DNA from: Feifania hominis
GTDB lineage: Bacteria > Bacillota > Clostridia > Oscillospirales > Feifaniaceae
Length of the DNA stretch: 64,000 nt
NCBI RefSeq assembly: GCF_014384765.1
Contig: NZ_JACRSP010000005.1
Span: 131,027-195,026, forward strand
Direction: 5' to 3'
Shown: positions 33,291-40,785 of the stretch, piece by piece
Layout: each line of letters opens with the position of its first letter
Numbering within the stretch: the stretch's first letter is position 1
Notes under the pieces: generated by a model
Seen by the model: only the letters and a program-made list of their open reading frames with translations
The model's database searches: none
What the model was told of the DNA's origin: nothing
Translations under genes and position numbers: made by a program

Positions 33291-33662
33291 TTACTTTCCT
33301 TCCTTTGTCAGTTTGCGTTCGATGATGGCAAGAAGCTCCTCGGCGGTGAAGCCGAGACTTGCCATCTGGTCTAAAAACTGGGTGACCTGGCTGTTGGCCA
33401 GATCTTCACGGATCGCTTTGATCAAAACCACATCCTCTGTAATAAATCTGCCGCTGGTGCGCTCGCTGTAGACGAGACCCTCGCGCTCGAGTTCCGACAG
33501 GGCGCGCTGCGCGGTGTTGGGGTTGACGCCGTAGGTCTTGGACATGTCCCGCACCGATTCGAGCCGTTCGCCCGGGGCAAGCGCCCCAGAAGCGATGCGC
33601 AGCTTGATGTCGCTGACCATCTGTAAATAGATAGGAAGATTGGGGTTGAAGCCGTCGCTCAA
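33291..33662 (-). CDS. GntR family regulator (YtrA subfamily), TTG start
   Basis: A 123-residue repressor with a winged helix (PIYLQMVSDIKLRIASGAL, RLESVRDMSKTYGVNPNTAQRALSELEREGLVYSE) and only a short C-terminal dimerisation tail, the YtrA subfamily layout. The start is TTG at 33662, placed by the GGGAGGTG ribosome site; no ATG fits. Its promoter contains a TGTACTA/TAGTACA dyad overlapping the -10, probably its own operator. First gene of the operon. Confidence 0.9.
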   Translation of the reverse strand: MSDGFNPNLPIYLQMVSDIKLRIASGALAPGERLESVRDMSKTYGVNPNTAQRALSELEREGLVYSERTSGRFITEDVVLIKAIREDLANSQVTQFLDQMASLGFTAEELLAIIERKLTKEGK

Positions 33663-33691
33663 ATTCTCACCTCCCGGAGAAACTGTGTCAC

Positions 33692-33740
33692 TGTACTAAG
33701 CGATTAATACAATAGTACACCGATCGCTCTACTTTGTCAA
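33692..33740 (-). promoter_or_regulatory. Promoter and operator of the GntR/ABC operon
   Basis: On the minus strand TTGACA (33735-33740), spacer 17, TACTAT (33712-33717). TGTACTA (33692-33698) and TAGTACA (33713-33719) form a 7-bp dyad with a 14-base spacer across the -10 and start site. Confidence 0.82.
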
Positions 33741-33810
33741 GGCTCTTTTGGAAAAAGATTTTGTGGGCCGTGCGGGATTTTGGCCGGGCCCGGGAGCTTT
33801 TAAGACAGAG

Positions 33811-33847
33811 AAAGAGGACCGGCCTTTTTAAGGCCGGTCCTCTTTTT
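33811..33847. terminator. Bidirectional terminator overlapping the end of rsmI
   Basis: AAAGAGGACCGGCC (33811-33824) pairs with its inverse (33832-33845), followed by a T run. The rsmI stop codon lies in the loop. Confidence 0.92.
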
Positions 33848-34694
33848 CGATTGCATCTCTTTGCAGACACAGGGCATAGAGCTGATTTTTCGGCACGCCC
33901 GCCCTCTTTGCAACGGTCTTGACGGCCTCGCTTCGCGAGACGCCGCCTGCCGTAAGCTCGCGCACCTGGCCGACGAGCGCGTCCTCGTCGGGCGGCGCCT
34001 CGGCCGGGGCGGGGGCGCCCTCAATCACCAGCACGAACTCGCCCTTTGGCGGCTGTTCGTCAAAGTGGGCGGCAGCTTCGAGGAGGGTGGTGAAGAGGGT
34101 CTGCTCGTAGAGCTTTGTGATCTCGCGGCACACGGCGATGCGCCGCGACCCGCCGAGCGTCTCACACAGATCGTGAAGCGTGGCGCGCAGCTTGTGGGGG
34201 GCCTCGTAGAAGACCATGGTGCGCCGCTCGCCGACGATCTCGCGCAGGTGCTCGGCGCGGCTCTTCTTCGCTGTGCTCAGAAAGCCCTCGAACGTGAAGC
34301 GCCCCGACGGCAGCCCCGACAGGGCCACGGCCGTCGTCACGGCCGTGGGGCCGGGCACGGCGTAGACGCCGACGCCCCCCTCGCGGCACTGGCGCACCAG
34401 ATCCTCGCCGGGGTCGGAGATGGCGGGCATGCCCGCGTCGCTGACGAGCGCGCAGCTCTCGCCGGCGCGCAGCCGGGCGAGAATCTCGGCGCCGCGCTCG
34501 CGAAGATTGTGCTCGTAGTAGCTCACGAGAGGCTTTTTGATTGAGAAGTGGTTGAGCAGCTTCACCGCCACGCGCGTGTCCTCTGCGGCGACGAACGACA
34601 CCCCCGAGAGGACCTCGACCGCGCGCGGCGAGAAGTCGGACAGATTGCCGATGGGCGTGCCGACCAGATACAGGGTACCGGGCAGAATTTCCAT
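33828..34694 (-). CDS. rsmI: 16S rRNA (cytidine(1402)-2'-O)-methyltransferase
   Basis: A 288-residue SAM-dependent enzyme that methylates C1402 in the decoding centre of 16S rRNA. Family segments are GTLYLVGTPIGNLSDFSPRAVEVL, AAEDTRV, SDAGMPAISDPG, VPGPTAVTTAVALSGLP, FEGFLS and FYEAPHKL, with a C-terminal helical tail (TAGGVSRSEAVKTVAKRAGVPKNQLY). It follows the tRNA methyltransferase-like gene by nine bases, as yabB-yabC do in Bacillus. AGGAGG precedes the ATG. Confidence 0.97.
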   Translation of the reverse strand: MEILPGTLYLVGTPIGNLSDFSPRAVEVLSGVSFVAAEDTRVAVKLLNHFSIKKPLVSYYEHNLRERGAEILARLRAGESCALVSDAGMPAISDPGEDLVRQCREGGVGVYAVPGPTAVTTAVALSGLPSGRFTFEGFLSTAKKSRAEHLREIVGERRTMVFYEAPHKLRATLHDLCETLGGSRRIAVCREITKLYEQTLFTTLLEAAAHFDEQPPKGEFVLVIEGAPAPAEAPPDEDALVGQVRELTAGGVSRSEAVKTVAKRAGVPKNQLYALCLQRDAIEKEDRP

Positions 34695-34703
34695 AGGGAC
34701 CTC

Positions 34704-35384
34704 CTAGCTGTTGAGGATGATTTCCGGCTCTGTGCGGCAGGGGCCGCCGCCGCGCATCGCCTCGAACAGGAGAAACGAGGCGGCTGCGCCCCGCCGGGGC
34801 AGAACGCTCTGAAGCCGGCGCGGCGCAAGACCGGCGGCGCCGAGGGCAGTCTCCACATCGGCGCGCCGCGCCGGCAGATGGACAAGGTAGAGCCGCCCGC
34901 CCGGCGCGAGCAAAAAAGCCGCGGCGCGCACGAAGTCGGCGAGGGTGGCCGCGCATTCGGTCATGGCCGTGCGGCGGGCCTCATCGGGGCTTGCGCGGCC
35001 CGTGCCCACCGGGTAAAAGGGCGGGTTGCCGGTGACAAAGTCAAATTCACCCGCCGGCAGATACTCGTCGATGCGCCGCAAGTCGCCCTGTACAATCGTG
35101 ATGCGTTCGGTGAGGCGGTTTGCCTCGACCGAGCGGCGCGCCATGTCGGCGTAGGCCGGCTGGAGTTCAAGCCCCGTCATGTGGGCAAAGCGCGCACTCT
35201 CGCTCATGAGCAGCGCGACAACGCCGCTGCCCGTGCCGAGGTCCGCCCCGCGCTCGCCGGGATGCTCCCCCGCAAAGCGCGCGAGGGCGACGGCCTCGGC
35301 TCCGAAGCGGTAGCCGCGGCGCTTTTGAAAGATGGTGAGCCGATCTGTGAGCGGCTCGGGGCGTTCGTCGGGCAGTGGGAGCAT
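34704..35384 (-). CDS. tRNA1(Val) (adenine-N6)-methyltransferase-like protein (YabB/TrmN6)
   Basis: A 226-residue Rossmann-fold methyltransferase with SAM motif ADLGTGSGVVALLM and the amino-methylating motif IV NPPF in FDFVTGNPPFYPVG. It opens with the YabB/TrmN6 segment DRLTIFQKRRGYRFGAEAVALARF. The relatives methylate A37 of tRNA1(Val); the exact target here is inferred. It is co-transcribed with rsmI. Confidence 0.9.
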   Translation of the reverse strand: MLPLPDERPEPLTDRLTIFQKRRGYRFGAEAVALARFAGEHPGERGADLGTGSGVVALLMSESARFAHMTGLELQPAYADMARRSVEANRLTERITIVQGDLRRIDEYLPAGEFDFVTGNPPFYPVGTGRASPDEARRTAMTECAATLADFVRAAAFLLAPGGRLYLVHLPARRADVETALGAAGLAPRRLQSVLPRRGAAASFLLFEAMRGGGPCRTEPEIILNS

Positions 35385-35414
35385 GGCGGCCTCCGATTTT
35401 CAGCGGTTTGTCTC

Positions 35415-35443
35415 ATTCTAACACGCGCGGCCGCCGGGGACAA
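35415..35443 (-). promoter_or_regulatory. Promoter of the methyltransferase-rsmI operon
   Basis: On the minus strand TTGTCC (35438-35443), spacer 17, TGT-TAGAAT (-10 at 35415-35420 with extended -10). Confidence 0.7.
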
Positions 35444-35473
35444 GAAAAAAGCCTGTGACAGTCCGTCACAGGC
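35444..35473 (-). terminator. Terminator after the ferredoxin gene
   Basis: GCCTGTGAC (35451-35459) pairs with GTCACAGGC (35465-35473); the minus strand continues with T6. Confidence 0.9.
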
Positions 35474-35498
35474 CCCTCTTATGTAATCTGTTGTTCGA

Positions 35499-35666
35499 TT
35501 AGAGCTTCGGAGCGTCAACCGGGCAAGCAGCGGCACAAGCGCCGCACTCGACACAGGCATCCGCGTCGATCACATATTTGTCGCCGCCGTCAGAAATGCA
35601 GCTGACCGGGCATTCCGCCGCGCAAGCACCGCAGGCGATGCAGTCGTCGGTGATATGGTACGCCAT
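35499..35666 (-). CDS. 2[4Fe-4S] ferredoxin, clostridial type
   Basis: A 55-residue low-potential electron carrier, found by reading the sequence. It has two cluster motifs, CIACGACAAECP and CVECGACAAACP, in a symmetric MAYHITDD...VDAPKL frame, the length of classic clostridial ferredoxin. It links ferredoxin-dependent oxidoreductases in fermentation. AAGGAGG precedes the ATG, and a promoter and a terminator bracket the gene as a single transcript. Confidence 0.97.
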   Translation of the reverse strand: MAYHITDDCIACGACAAECPVSCISDGGDKYVIDADACVECGACAAACPVDAPKL

Positions 35667-35695
35667 TGCGAGCACCTCCTTGAAAAGATATTCTT

Positions 35696-35723
35696 ATTGT
35701 AACATCTCCATGTAAAATTGCAA
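35696..35723 (-). promoter_or_regulatory. Promoter of the ferredoxin gene
   Basis: On the minus strand TTGCAA (35718-35723), spacer 16, TGT-TACAAT (-10 at 35696-35701, extended). Confidence 0.75.
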
Positions 35724-35765
35724 GTAAAGATTTGCAAAAAATCGGCCCTTTCACCAATTTTCGCG

Positions 35766-36377
35766 TCAGCCGTCAAGTGCGAGTGTGAAAGAGCCGTCCT
35801 CAAAGTCGAGCGAGCGCAGCGGCAGACCCTGCGTGAGACTGGCGAGATATCCCTGCAGCGGCGGCAGGAGGATTCCCTCGATGAGCGACTGCGGCACGTC
35901 AATGCCCGCGACCGACATGCCCGAGATGGAAAGCTCGCAGGCCTGGCGCTCGGAGAGCGCGAGCGAGAACTCGACCGACAGGGCCACCGGTTCGTGCAGA
36001 AGCCCCGCGAGTCCCCGCACACCTGCGGGCAGCTTGTCGCCGAACGAGTCGGCGAGGGCCGCGGCGTCGAGCCCGGCCGAGAGGCTGATCGCGCCGCCCG
36101 AGATGGCGCAGTCGATGTCGCGCAGCAGCTCGCCCGCCGCGGCGCGCAGCACAAACTCGACCGCCTCCTCGTTGACGGTGACAACGGCCTGCCTGTCGGT
36201 CTGCGGCTGCGTCTGCACCGCCGGATCAGGTGCCGGTGAGAGCGGCGCAGGGTCGCTCTGCGGTGTGAACAGCCGCCCCGCATAGGGCAGAATAAACAGC
36301 ACGACCACGGCCGCGACCGCGGCGATGAGGGCCAGATCAATCCACTCGCTGCGGGTGAAGCGGGAAACGTGTTTCAT
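35766..36377 (-). CDS. Membrane-anchored protein of unknown function
   Basis: A 203-residue protein with one N-terminal membrane helix (LALIAAVAAVVVLFILPYAG, residues 15-34), a Pro/Gln-rich linker and an extracytoplasmic domain of about 140 residues with alternating hydrophobic strands (AVVTVNEEAVEFVLRAAAGEL; ISLSAGLDAAALADSF; LRSLDFEDGSFTLALDG). The layout resembles YpmS/DUF2140-type single-pass proteins, without a convincing motif. GAGGGGG precedes the ATG. Confidence 0.65.
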   Translation of the reverse strand: MKHVSRFTRSEWIDLALIAAVAAVVVLFILPYAGRLFTPQSDPAPLSPAPDPAVQTQPQTDRQAVVTVNEEAVEFVLRAAAGELLRDIDCAISGGAISLSAGLDAAALADSFGDKLPAGVRGLAGLLHEPVALSVEFSLALSERQACELSISGMSVAGIDVPQSLIEGILLPPLQGYLASLTQGLPLRSLDFEDGSFTLALDG

Positions 36378-36550
36378 AGGGGCCCCCTCGAAAGTAAAAT
36401 AGCGTTCCTTCTATATTTATTGGTCTATTTGTGATAAAATAACCGCGTATGCATTTCGTTTCAAAACATTTCCGGTCTTTCACACAGAGATCGGACAAGT
36501 TCCGATTTGCCGGCCGCCGCCGGAGACCCGCGGCCGGCGCGGGCGTCGGT

Positions 36551-37288
36551 ATGCGGGGGTGGTTTTCCGTGGTGTCTCTTGTGATTCCCATGTACAACGA
36601 AGAAAAGCGCGCGGCGCAGACCGTGGCGCAGGCCGACGGCTATCTGCGCGGGCTCGGCGTCGACTACGAGCTGATCGTGGTCAACGACGGCAGCACCGAC
36701 GGCACACTCGCGGCGCTTGAGGCGGCGAAGACCGCCCGCACCAGAATCGTCTCCTATGAGAAAAACGCCGGCAAGGGCTGTGCGGTGCGCCGGGGCGTTG
36801 CCGCGACGCGGGGCGACGTCGTCATCTTCACCGATGCGGATCTCTCCTACGGCATGGAGCTCGTCGGCACGGCGCTTCATATCATGCGCGAGCGTGGAAG
36901 CCGGATTCTTATCGGCTCGCGCAAGCTCGACCGTGAGGCCTACCGCAATTACCCGCCGCTTCGCCGGCTGATGAGCCACACCTTTTCGACGGTCGTCAAC
37001 GCCGTGCTCCCGCTGCATGTGAGCGACAGCCAGTGCGGCTTCAAATGCTTTCGGGGCGATGTGGCCCGCGAGCTCTTCGCCGCGTGTACGGTCGACAATT
37101 TCGCCTTTGACTTCGAGGTGCTCTACCTTGCGCGGCGCCGCGGCATCCCCATCGACGAGATGCCCGCGCGGGTTCTGGTCCACGGGGAGTCGAGCGTACA
37201 TATCCTATCGGATTCGCTGAAGATGCTCCGGGAGCTCGCACGCATTCGCCGCTCGGGCGGCAAAGACAGAAAGGCGGACAGACAGTGA
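36551..37288 (+). CDS. Family 2 glycosyltransferase (dolichyl-phosphate mannose synthase-like)
   Basis: A 245-residue GT2 enzyme of the DPM1/GtrB group that makes polyprenyl-phosphate sugars. Motifs are VIPMYNEEKRA, IVVNDGSTDGT, FTDADLSYG (metal-binding DxD region), SDSQCGFKCF and a basic C-terminus without membrane helices. The start is uncertain: ATG at 36551 is used here, GTG at 36569 has a better G-rich ribosome site, and ATG at 36449 has none. Its stop overlaps the next gene (GTGA), which encodes a membrane glycosyltransferase that probably uses the lipid-linked sugar. Confidence 0.85.
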   Translation: MRGWFSVVSLVIPMYNEEKRAAQTVAQADGYLRGLGVDYELIVVNDGSTDGTLAALEAAKTARTRIVSYEKNAGKGCAVRRGVAATRGDVVIFTDADLSYGMELVGTALHIMRERGSRILIGSRKLDREAYRNYPPLRRLMSHTFSTVVNAVLPLHVSDSQCGFKCFRGDVARELFAACTVDNFAFDFEVLYLARRRGIPIDEMPARVLVHGESSVHILSDSLKMLRELARIRRSGGKDRKADRQ

Positions 37289-38946
37289 TCAAACGACCCA
37301 ATCTCACTTTGCGCGAATTCGGCAGAACCTTTCTTCTCTTCTACGGGTTTGCCGCGCTGCGCTTTCTCTACTACGGCTTCACCTACTTCTGGCAGCTCGA
37401 CGACTACATTCAATACTACAACTACGCCCACTTCGGCGGACCTTTCTGGCAGCTCGCCGAGGCGCTCGGGCTGTTTCACGCGCGGCCGCTGTCGGGCGCG
37501 CTCGACATTCTGTTCTGGTCGAAGTTTGCCGGGTGTATGATCGTGGCAGTGCTACTCATCACGGCGCTCTACACCTTTGCGGCGGTCAGCCTCTACGCGG
37601 TGTTTCGGCGTATCTTCGGCGCGGGGCCGGTGTTTCTGGTGGTCACGCTGCTTTTCCCGATGAATTTTGAGGGCAGCTACTGGATGAGCGCCTCCACGCG
37701 CATCGTGGTGGGCCTCGCGTTTGCCGCGGCCGCGGCGCTGCTCTTTGTGCAGTGGGCCGAGAGCGGCCGGGGATGGAAGCTCGCGGTCAGTTTTCTGCTG
37801 GGGCTTGTCTCCTGCGGGTTCTATGAGCAGGTGCTGGTCTTTGAGACGGCGCTGATTCTGCTGCTCGGCGCGGCGCTCGCGCCAAAGATCAAAAAGAGGG
37901 CGCTCTGGGCGCTCGGTTCCATTGCGAATTTTCCGCTCTACTTCGGCTTCATCTCGCTCTTTCCAAACAGCGCGCTCTACGCGGGGAAAGCGGGCTTCAT
38001 GCTCCCGTGGGGCGAGACGAAAAACTACTATTTCAGCACCTTTCTTCCAAGCATCACCGGTCAGATCAAAGAGGCGGGGCTGCTCGCACCGCTGCATCTG
38101 CTCAAGAAGAGCTTTTCACGCGGCGCGCAGTTTCTGTTTTCCGACGGCAACATCCTGTGGATTCTCGCGCTTCTGGCGCTGCTCTTTGCGCTGTGGCTCT
38201 ACGGGGCCAGGCTCTTCTCCGGCCGGCCGGGCGAGAACCGTGAGGAACCTGCGACCATCTTCTGGCCGATGCTGGCGGGGCTCTATCTGGCGGCTGCCGC
38301 CACGTCGCCGTTTCTGTTTCTCGACAACCCGTGGTTTTCGTTTCGGCTGACGCTGCTGCCCTTCCTGGGGGCGGCGCTGCTCGTCGATGCGGCGGTGCGC
38401 GGGCTCTGCGCGCTCATCCCGCGCCACGGCGGGCTGGTCTGCTCGGCGGTGGGCGTGCTCATGGCGGCCGTCTTCATGGTGGGCTCGGTCTCAGAACTTC
38501 ACGACTACCGGCTCACCACCATTGCCGACAGCCGGGTGGCGCGCAGCATTGTCCAGACGCTCGAACGCGACGGGGTCGGTGCAAGCGAGAAGATCGCCAT
38601 TCTCAATCTTGACAAGACCTTTCTCGACGACCAGAATTACCTCTACCACGAGCACATCCACGGGGTGACCGAGAGCGACTGGGCGCTCACCGGGGCGCTT
38701 CGCGCCTATGCGGGGCACGATGCGATTCTCTCGGTGACCCCCATTACGGGCAAGCGGCCCATCTACAAGCTCTACCTCGAGGACATGGACAGCTACGATC
38801 TGTTCTATCTGCTCGAGGAGGACTTGACTCTGACGCCGGTGAATCCGCACCGCCGGGGAGACGGCGTCTACACGTTCACCGACAGCGCCGGCGCGCTGCG
38901 CGCGACGCTCACCATCGCGGACGAAGCCATTTTGCGCGTATCATAA
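37285..38946 (+). CDS. Polytopic membrane protein, probable GT-C glycosyltransferase
   Basis: A 553-residue protein with about ten membrane helices in the first 440 residues and an extracytoplasmic C-terminal domain. In the first outer loop, after helix 1, it carries WQLDDYIQYYNY, matching the acidic pair at the active site of GT-C enzymes that use polyprenyl-phosphate sugars. GTG at 37285 starts it within the stop of the GT2 gene. Together they could add a sugar to a surface polymer. No close family is recognised, so acceptor and sugar are unknown. Confidence 0.72.
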   Translation: MIKRPNLTLREFGRTFLLFYGFAALRFLYYGFTYFWQLDDYIQYYNYAHFGGPFWQLAEALGLFHARPLSGALDILFWSKFAGCMIVAVLLITALYTFAAVSLYAVFRRIFGAGPVFLVVTLLFPMNFEGSYWMSASTRIVVGLAFAAAAALLFVQWAESGRGWKLAVSFLLGLVSCGFYEQVLVFETALILLLGAALAPKIKKRALWALGSIANFPLYFGFISLFPNSALYAGKAGFMLPWGETKNYYFSTFLPSITGQIKEAGLLAPLHLLKKSFSRGAQFLFSDGNILWILALLALLFALWLYGARLFSGRPGENREEPATIFWPMLAGLYLAAAATSPFLFLDNPWFSFRLTLLPFLGAALLVDAAVRGLCALIPRHGGLVCSAVGVLMAAVFMVGSVSELHDYRLTTIADSRVARSIVQTLERDGVGASEKIAILNLDKTFLDDQNYLYHEHIHGVTESDWALTGALRAYAGHDAILSVTPITGKRPIYKLYLEDMDSYDLFYLLEEDLTLTPVNPHRRGDGVYTFTDSAGALRATLTIADEAILRVS

Positions 38947-38959
38947 AGGAGAGAGAGAC

Positions 38960-40414
38960 ATGAATTCCAAACTCAGCGGACAAAACCTGACCATGCTCTG
39001 CGACTTCTATGAGCTGACCATGTCAAACGGCTACTTTCAAAGCGGCATGGCCGACAAGATCACCTACTTTGACCTCTACTTCCGGCGTGTGCCCGACGAC
39101 GGGGGCTTTGCCATTGCGGCGGGGCTCGAACAGGTCATCGAGTATCTCAATGAGCTGCACTTTGACGAGGACGACATCGAATACCTGCGCAGCAAGGGCA
39201 TCTTCCGCGAGGAGTTTCTCGACTATCTGAGAAATTTCCGCTTTGCCTGCGACGTCTACGCCGTTCCCGAGGGCACGCCCATCTTCCCCAACGAGCCGAT
39301 TCTGACCGTGCGCGGCCCGGCGATTCAGGCGCAGTTCATCGAGACCATGCTCCTGCTGCTGGTCAACCACCAATCGCTCATCGCCACCAAGTCGAACCGC
39401 ATCGTGCGCGCCGCAGAGGGACGCCCGGTGATGGAATTCGGCTCGCGCCGGGCCCACGGCTCGGCGGCGGCGGTGCTCGGCGCGCGAGCGAGCTACATCG
39501 CCGGCTGCGCGGGTACTGCCTGCACGCTGACCGACAAGCTCTACGGCGTACCGGCGCTGGGCACCATGGCCCACAGCTGGGTGCAGATGTTCGACACGGA
39601 GGAGGAAGCCTTTCGCGCCTATGTGCGCGAGTACCCGGACCACCCGACGCTGCTCGTCGACACCTACAATGTGCTCAAGTCCGGCGTGCCGAACGCCATC
39701 AAGGTCTTTCAGGAGGAGCTCTGCGACCGGGGACTTCGCCCCGGCGGCATCCGCATTGACTCGGGCGACATCACCTACCTGAGCAAAAAGGCCCGCAAGA
39801 TGCTCGACGAGGCGGGCATGGCCGACTGCAAGATCGTCGCGTCGAATTCACTCGACGAGTACATCATCCGTGACACGCTCATTCAGGGCGCGAAAGTCGA
39901 TTCGTTCGGCGTGGGCGAGCGGCTGATCACCTCGAAGAGCGAGTCGGTATTCGGCGGCGTCTACAAGCTCGTGGCGGTGGAAAACGACGCGGGGGAGATC
40001 GTGCCGAAGATCAAACTGTCGGAGAATGTGGCAAAGATCACCACCCCGCACTTCAAGAAGATCTACCGCCTGTTTGACCGCGAGAACGACAAGGCCATCG
40101 CGGATCTGGTGTGTCTGCACGACGAGGTGATCGACGACAGCAAGCCCCTGACCATTTTCGACCCCCACTACACCTGGAAGCGCAAGACCATCACGGACTT
40201 CACCGCGCGTGAGCTGATGGTGCCGGTCTTCCAGGGCGGCCGGCAGGTCTACGAGAGCCCGTCCATCGAGCAGATTCGCGCCTACTGCCTCGGGGAGATC
40301 GACCGCCTCTGGGACGAGGTCACCCGCTTTGAGAATCCCCACAACTACTATGTCGACCTCTCCGAAAAGCTCTGGGCCATCAAGGAGGAACTTCTCAACA
40401 CCTGCGGCAAATAA
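38960..40414 (+). CDS. pncB: Nicotinate phosphoribosyltransferase
   Basis: A 484-residue enzyme that converts nicotinate and PRPP to nicotinate mononucleotide in NAD salvage. Family segments are LTMLCDFYELTMSNGYF, FDLYFRRVPDDGGFAIAAG, NHQSLIATKSNRIV, FGSRRAHG, GTMAHSW with the phospho-acceptor His, DTYNVLKSG and IRIDSGDITYLSKKAR. AAAGGAG precedes the ATG, 13 bases after the membrane glycosyltransferase. A terminator follows. Confidence 0.97.
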   Translation: MNSKLSGQNLTMLCDFYELTMSNGYFQSGMADKITYFDLYFRRVPDDGGFAIAAGLEQVIEYLNELHFDEDDIEYLRSKGIFREEFLDYLRNFRFACDVYAVPEGTPIFPNEPILTVRGPAIQAQFIETMLLLLVNHQSLIATKSNRIVRAAEGRPVMEFGSRRAHGSAAAVLGARASYIAGCAGTACTLTDKLYGVPALGTMAHSWVQMFDTEEEAFRAYVREYPDHPTLLVDTYNVLKSGVPNAIKVFQEELCDRGLRPGGIRIDSGDITYLSKKARKMLDEAGMADCKIVASNSLDEYIIRDTLIQGAKVDSFGVGERLITSKSESVFGGVYKLVAVENDAGEIVPKIKLSENVAKITTPHFKKIYRLFDRENDKAIADLVCLHDEVIDDSKPLTIFDPHYTWKRKTITDFTARELMVPVFQGGRQVYESPSIEQIRAYCLGEIDRLWDEVTRFENPHNYYVDLSEKLWAIKEELLNTCGK

Positions 40415-40432
40415 GAGTGAATGCAATGTGTA

Positions 40433-40469
40433 TAAAAGTGCCCGGCGAACCTGATTCGCCGGGCACTTT
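40433..40469 (+). terminator. Terminator after pncB
   Basis: A long stem (AAAAGTGCCCGGCGAA with its inverse, 40434-40449 and 40455-40470) with a T run. It is palindromic enough to act in both directions. Confidence 0.9.
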
Positions 40470-40530
40470 TGCGCCCTTTATGAAACCTTAATGGAAAAGA
40501 CCCAAACGCTTAGACCACATTCACAGAAAT

Positions 40531-40544
40531 CTCATTATAATGAG
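40531..40544 (+). promoter_or_regulatory. Palindromic -10 region of the kdp operon
   Basis: CTCATTATAATGAG is a perfect 14-bp palindrome centred on TATAAT (40536-40541). No good -35 is seen 16-18 bases upstream, so an activator is likely. TTATGAAACCT/TAATGGAAAAG around 40479-40500 hints at an 11-bp direct repeat. Confidence 0.55.
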
Positions 40545-40573
40545 CAGGCAGAACCAAGTTAGGAGATGATAGT

Positions 40574-40672
40574 ATGCTTGATTTACTGATGCTGGGCATT
40601 TTTGCGGTCAGCTTCGGGCTGCTGTACCTGCTCATCCGCTGGTGCCAAAAGCAGGTGGATTCCGTTGATTAG
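40574..40672 (+). CDS. Small membrane protein before kdpF, 32 residues
   Basis: ATG at 40574 with AGGAG upstream; the product is one hydrophobic helix (LLMLGIFAVSFGLLYLLI) followed by a basic patch (RWCQKQ) and an acidic tail. Similar tiny proteins precede kdpF in many bacteria, where their role is unstudied or poorly known. It is translated 12 bases before kdpF and likely associates with the Kdp complex. Confidence 0.72.
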   Translation: MLDLLMLGIFAVSFGLLYLLIRWCQKQVDSVD

Positions 40673-40684
40673 GAGGGAAATTCC

Positions 40685-40762
40685 ATGATTATTCTTGGCG
40701 TCATCATTGTCTTTATGGGTGTCTATCTGCTCTATGCGCTGGTACACCCCGAAAAATTTTAG
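40685..40762 (+). CDS. kdpF: K+-transporting ATPase subunit KdpF
   Basis: A 25-residue single-helix peptide (IILGVIIVFMGVYLLYALVHP) with the typical KdpF ending HPEKF. It stabilises the KdpABC complex in the membrane. GGAGGG precedes the ATG; kdpA starts 23 bases on. Confidence 0.9.
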   Translation: MIILGVIIVFMGVYLLYALVHPEKF

Positions 40763-40785
40763 AACCTGCGGGGGGAGGAGTCCAC

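Noticed and set aside
40415..40573. Possible c-di-AMP or other riboswitch upstream of kdp
   Set aside because: Only about 100 bases remain after the pncB terminator, and no long conserved fold is visible.
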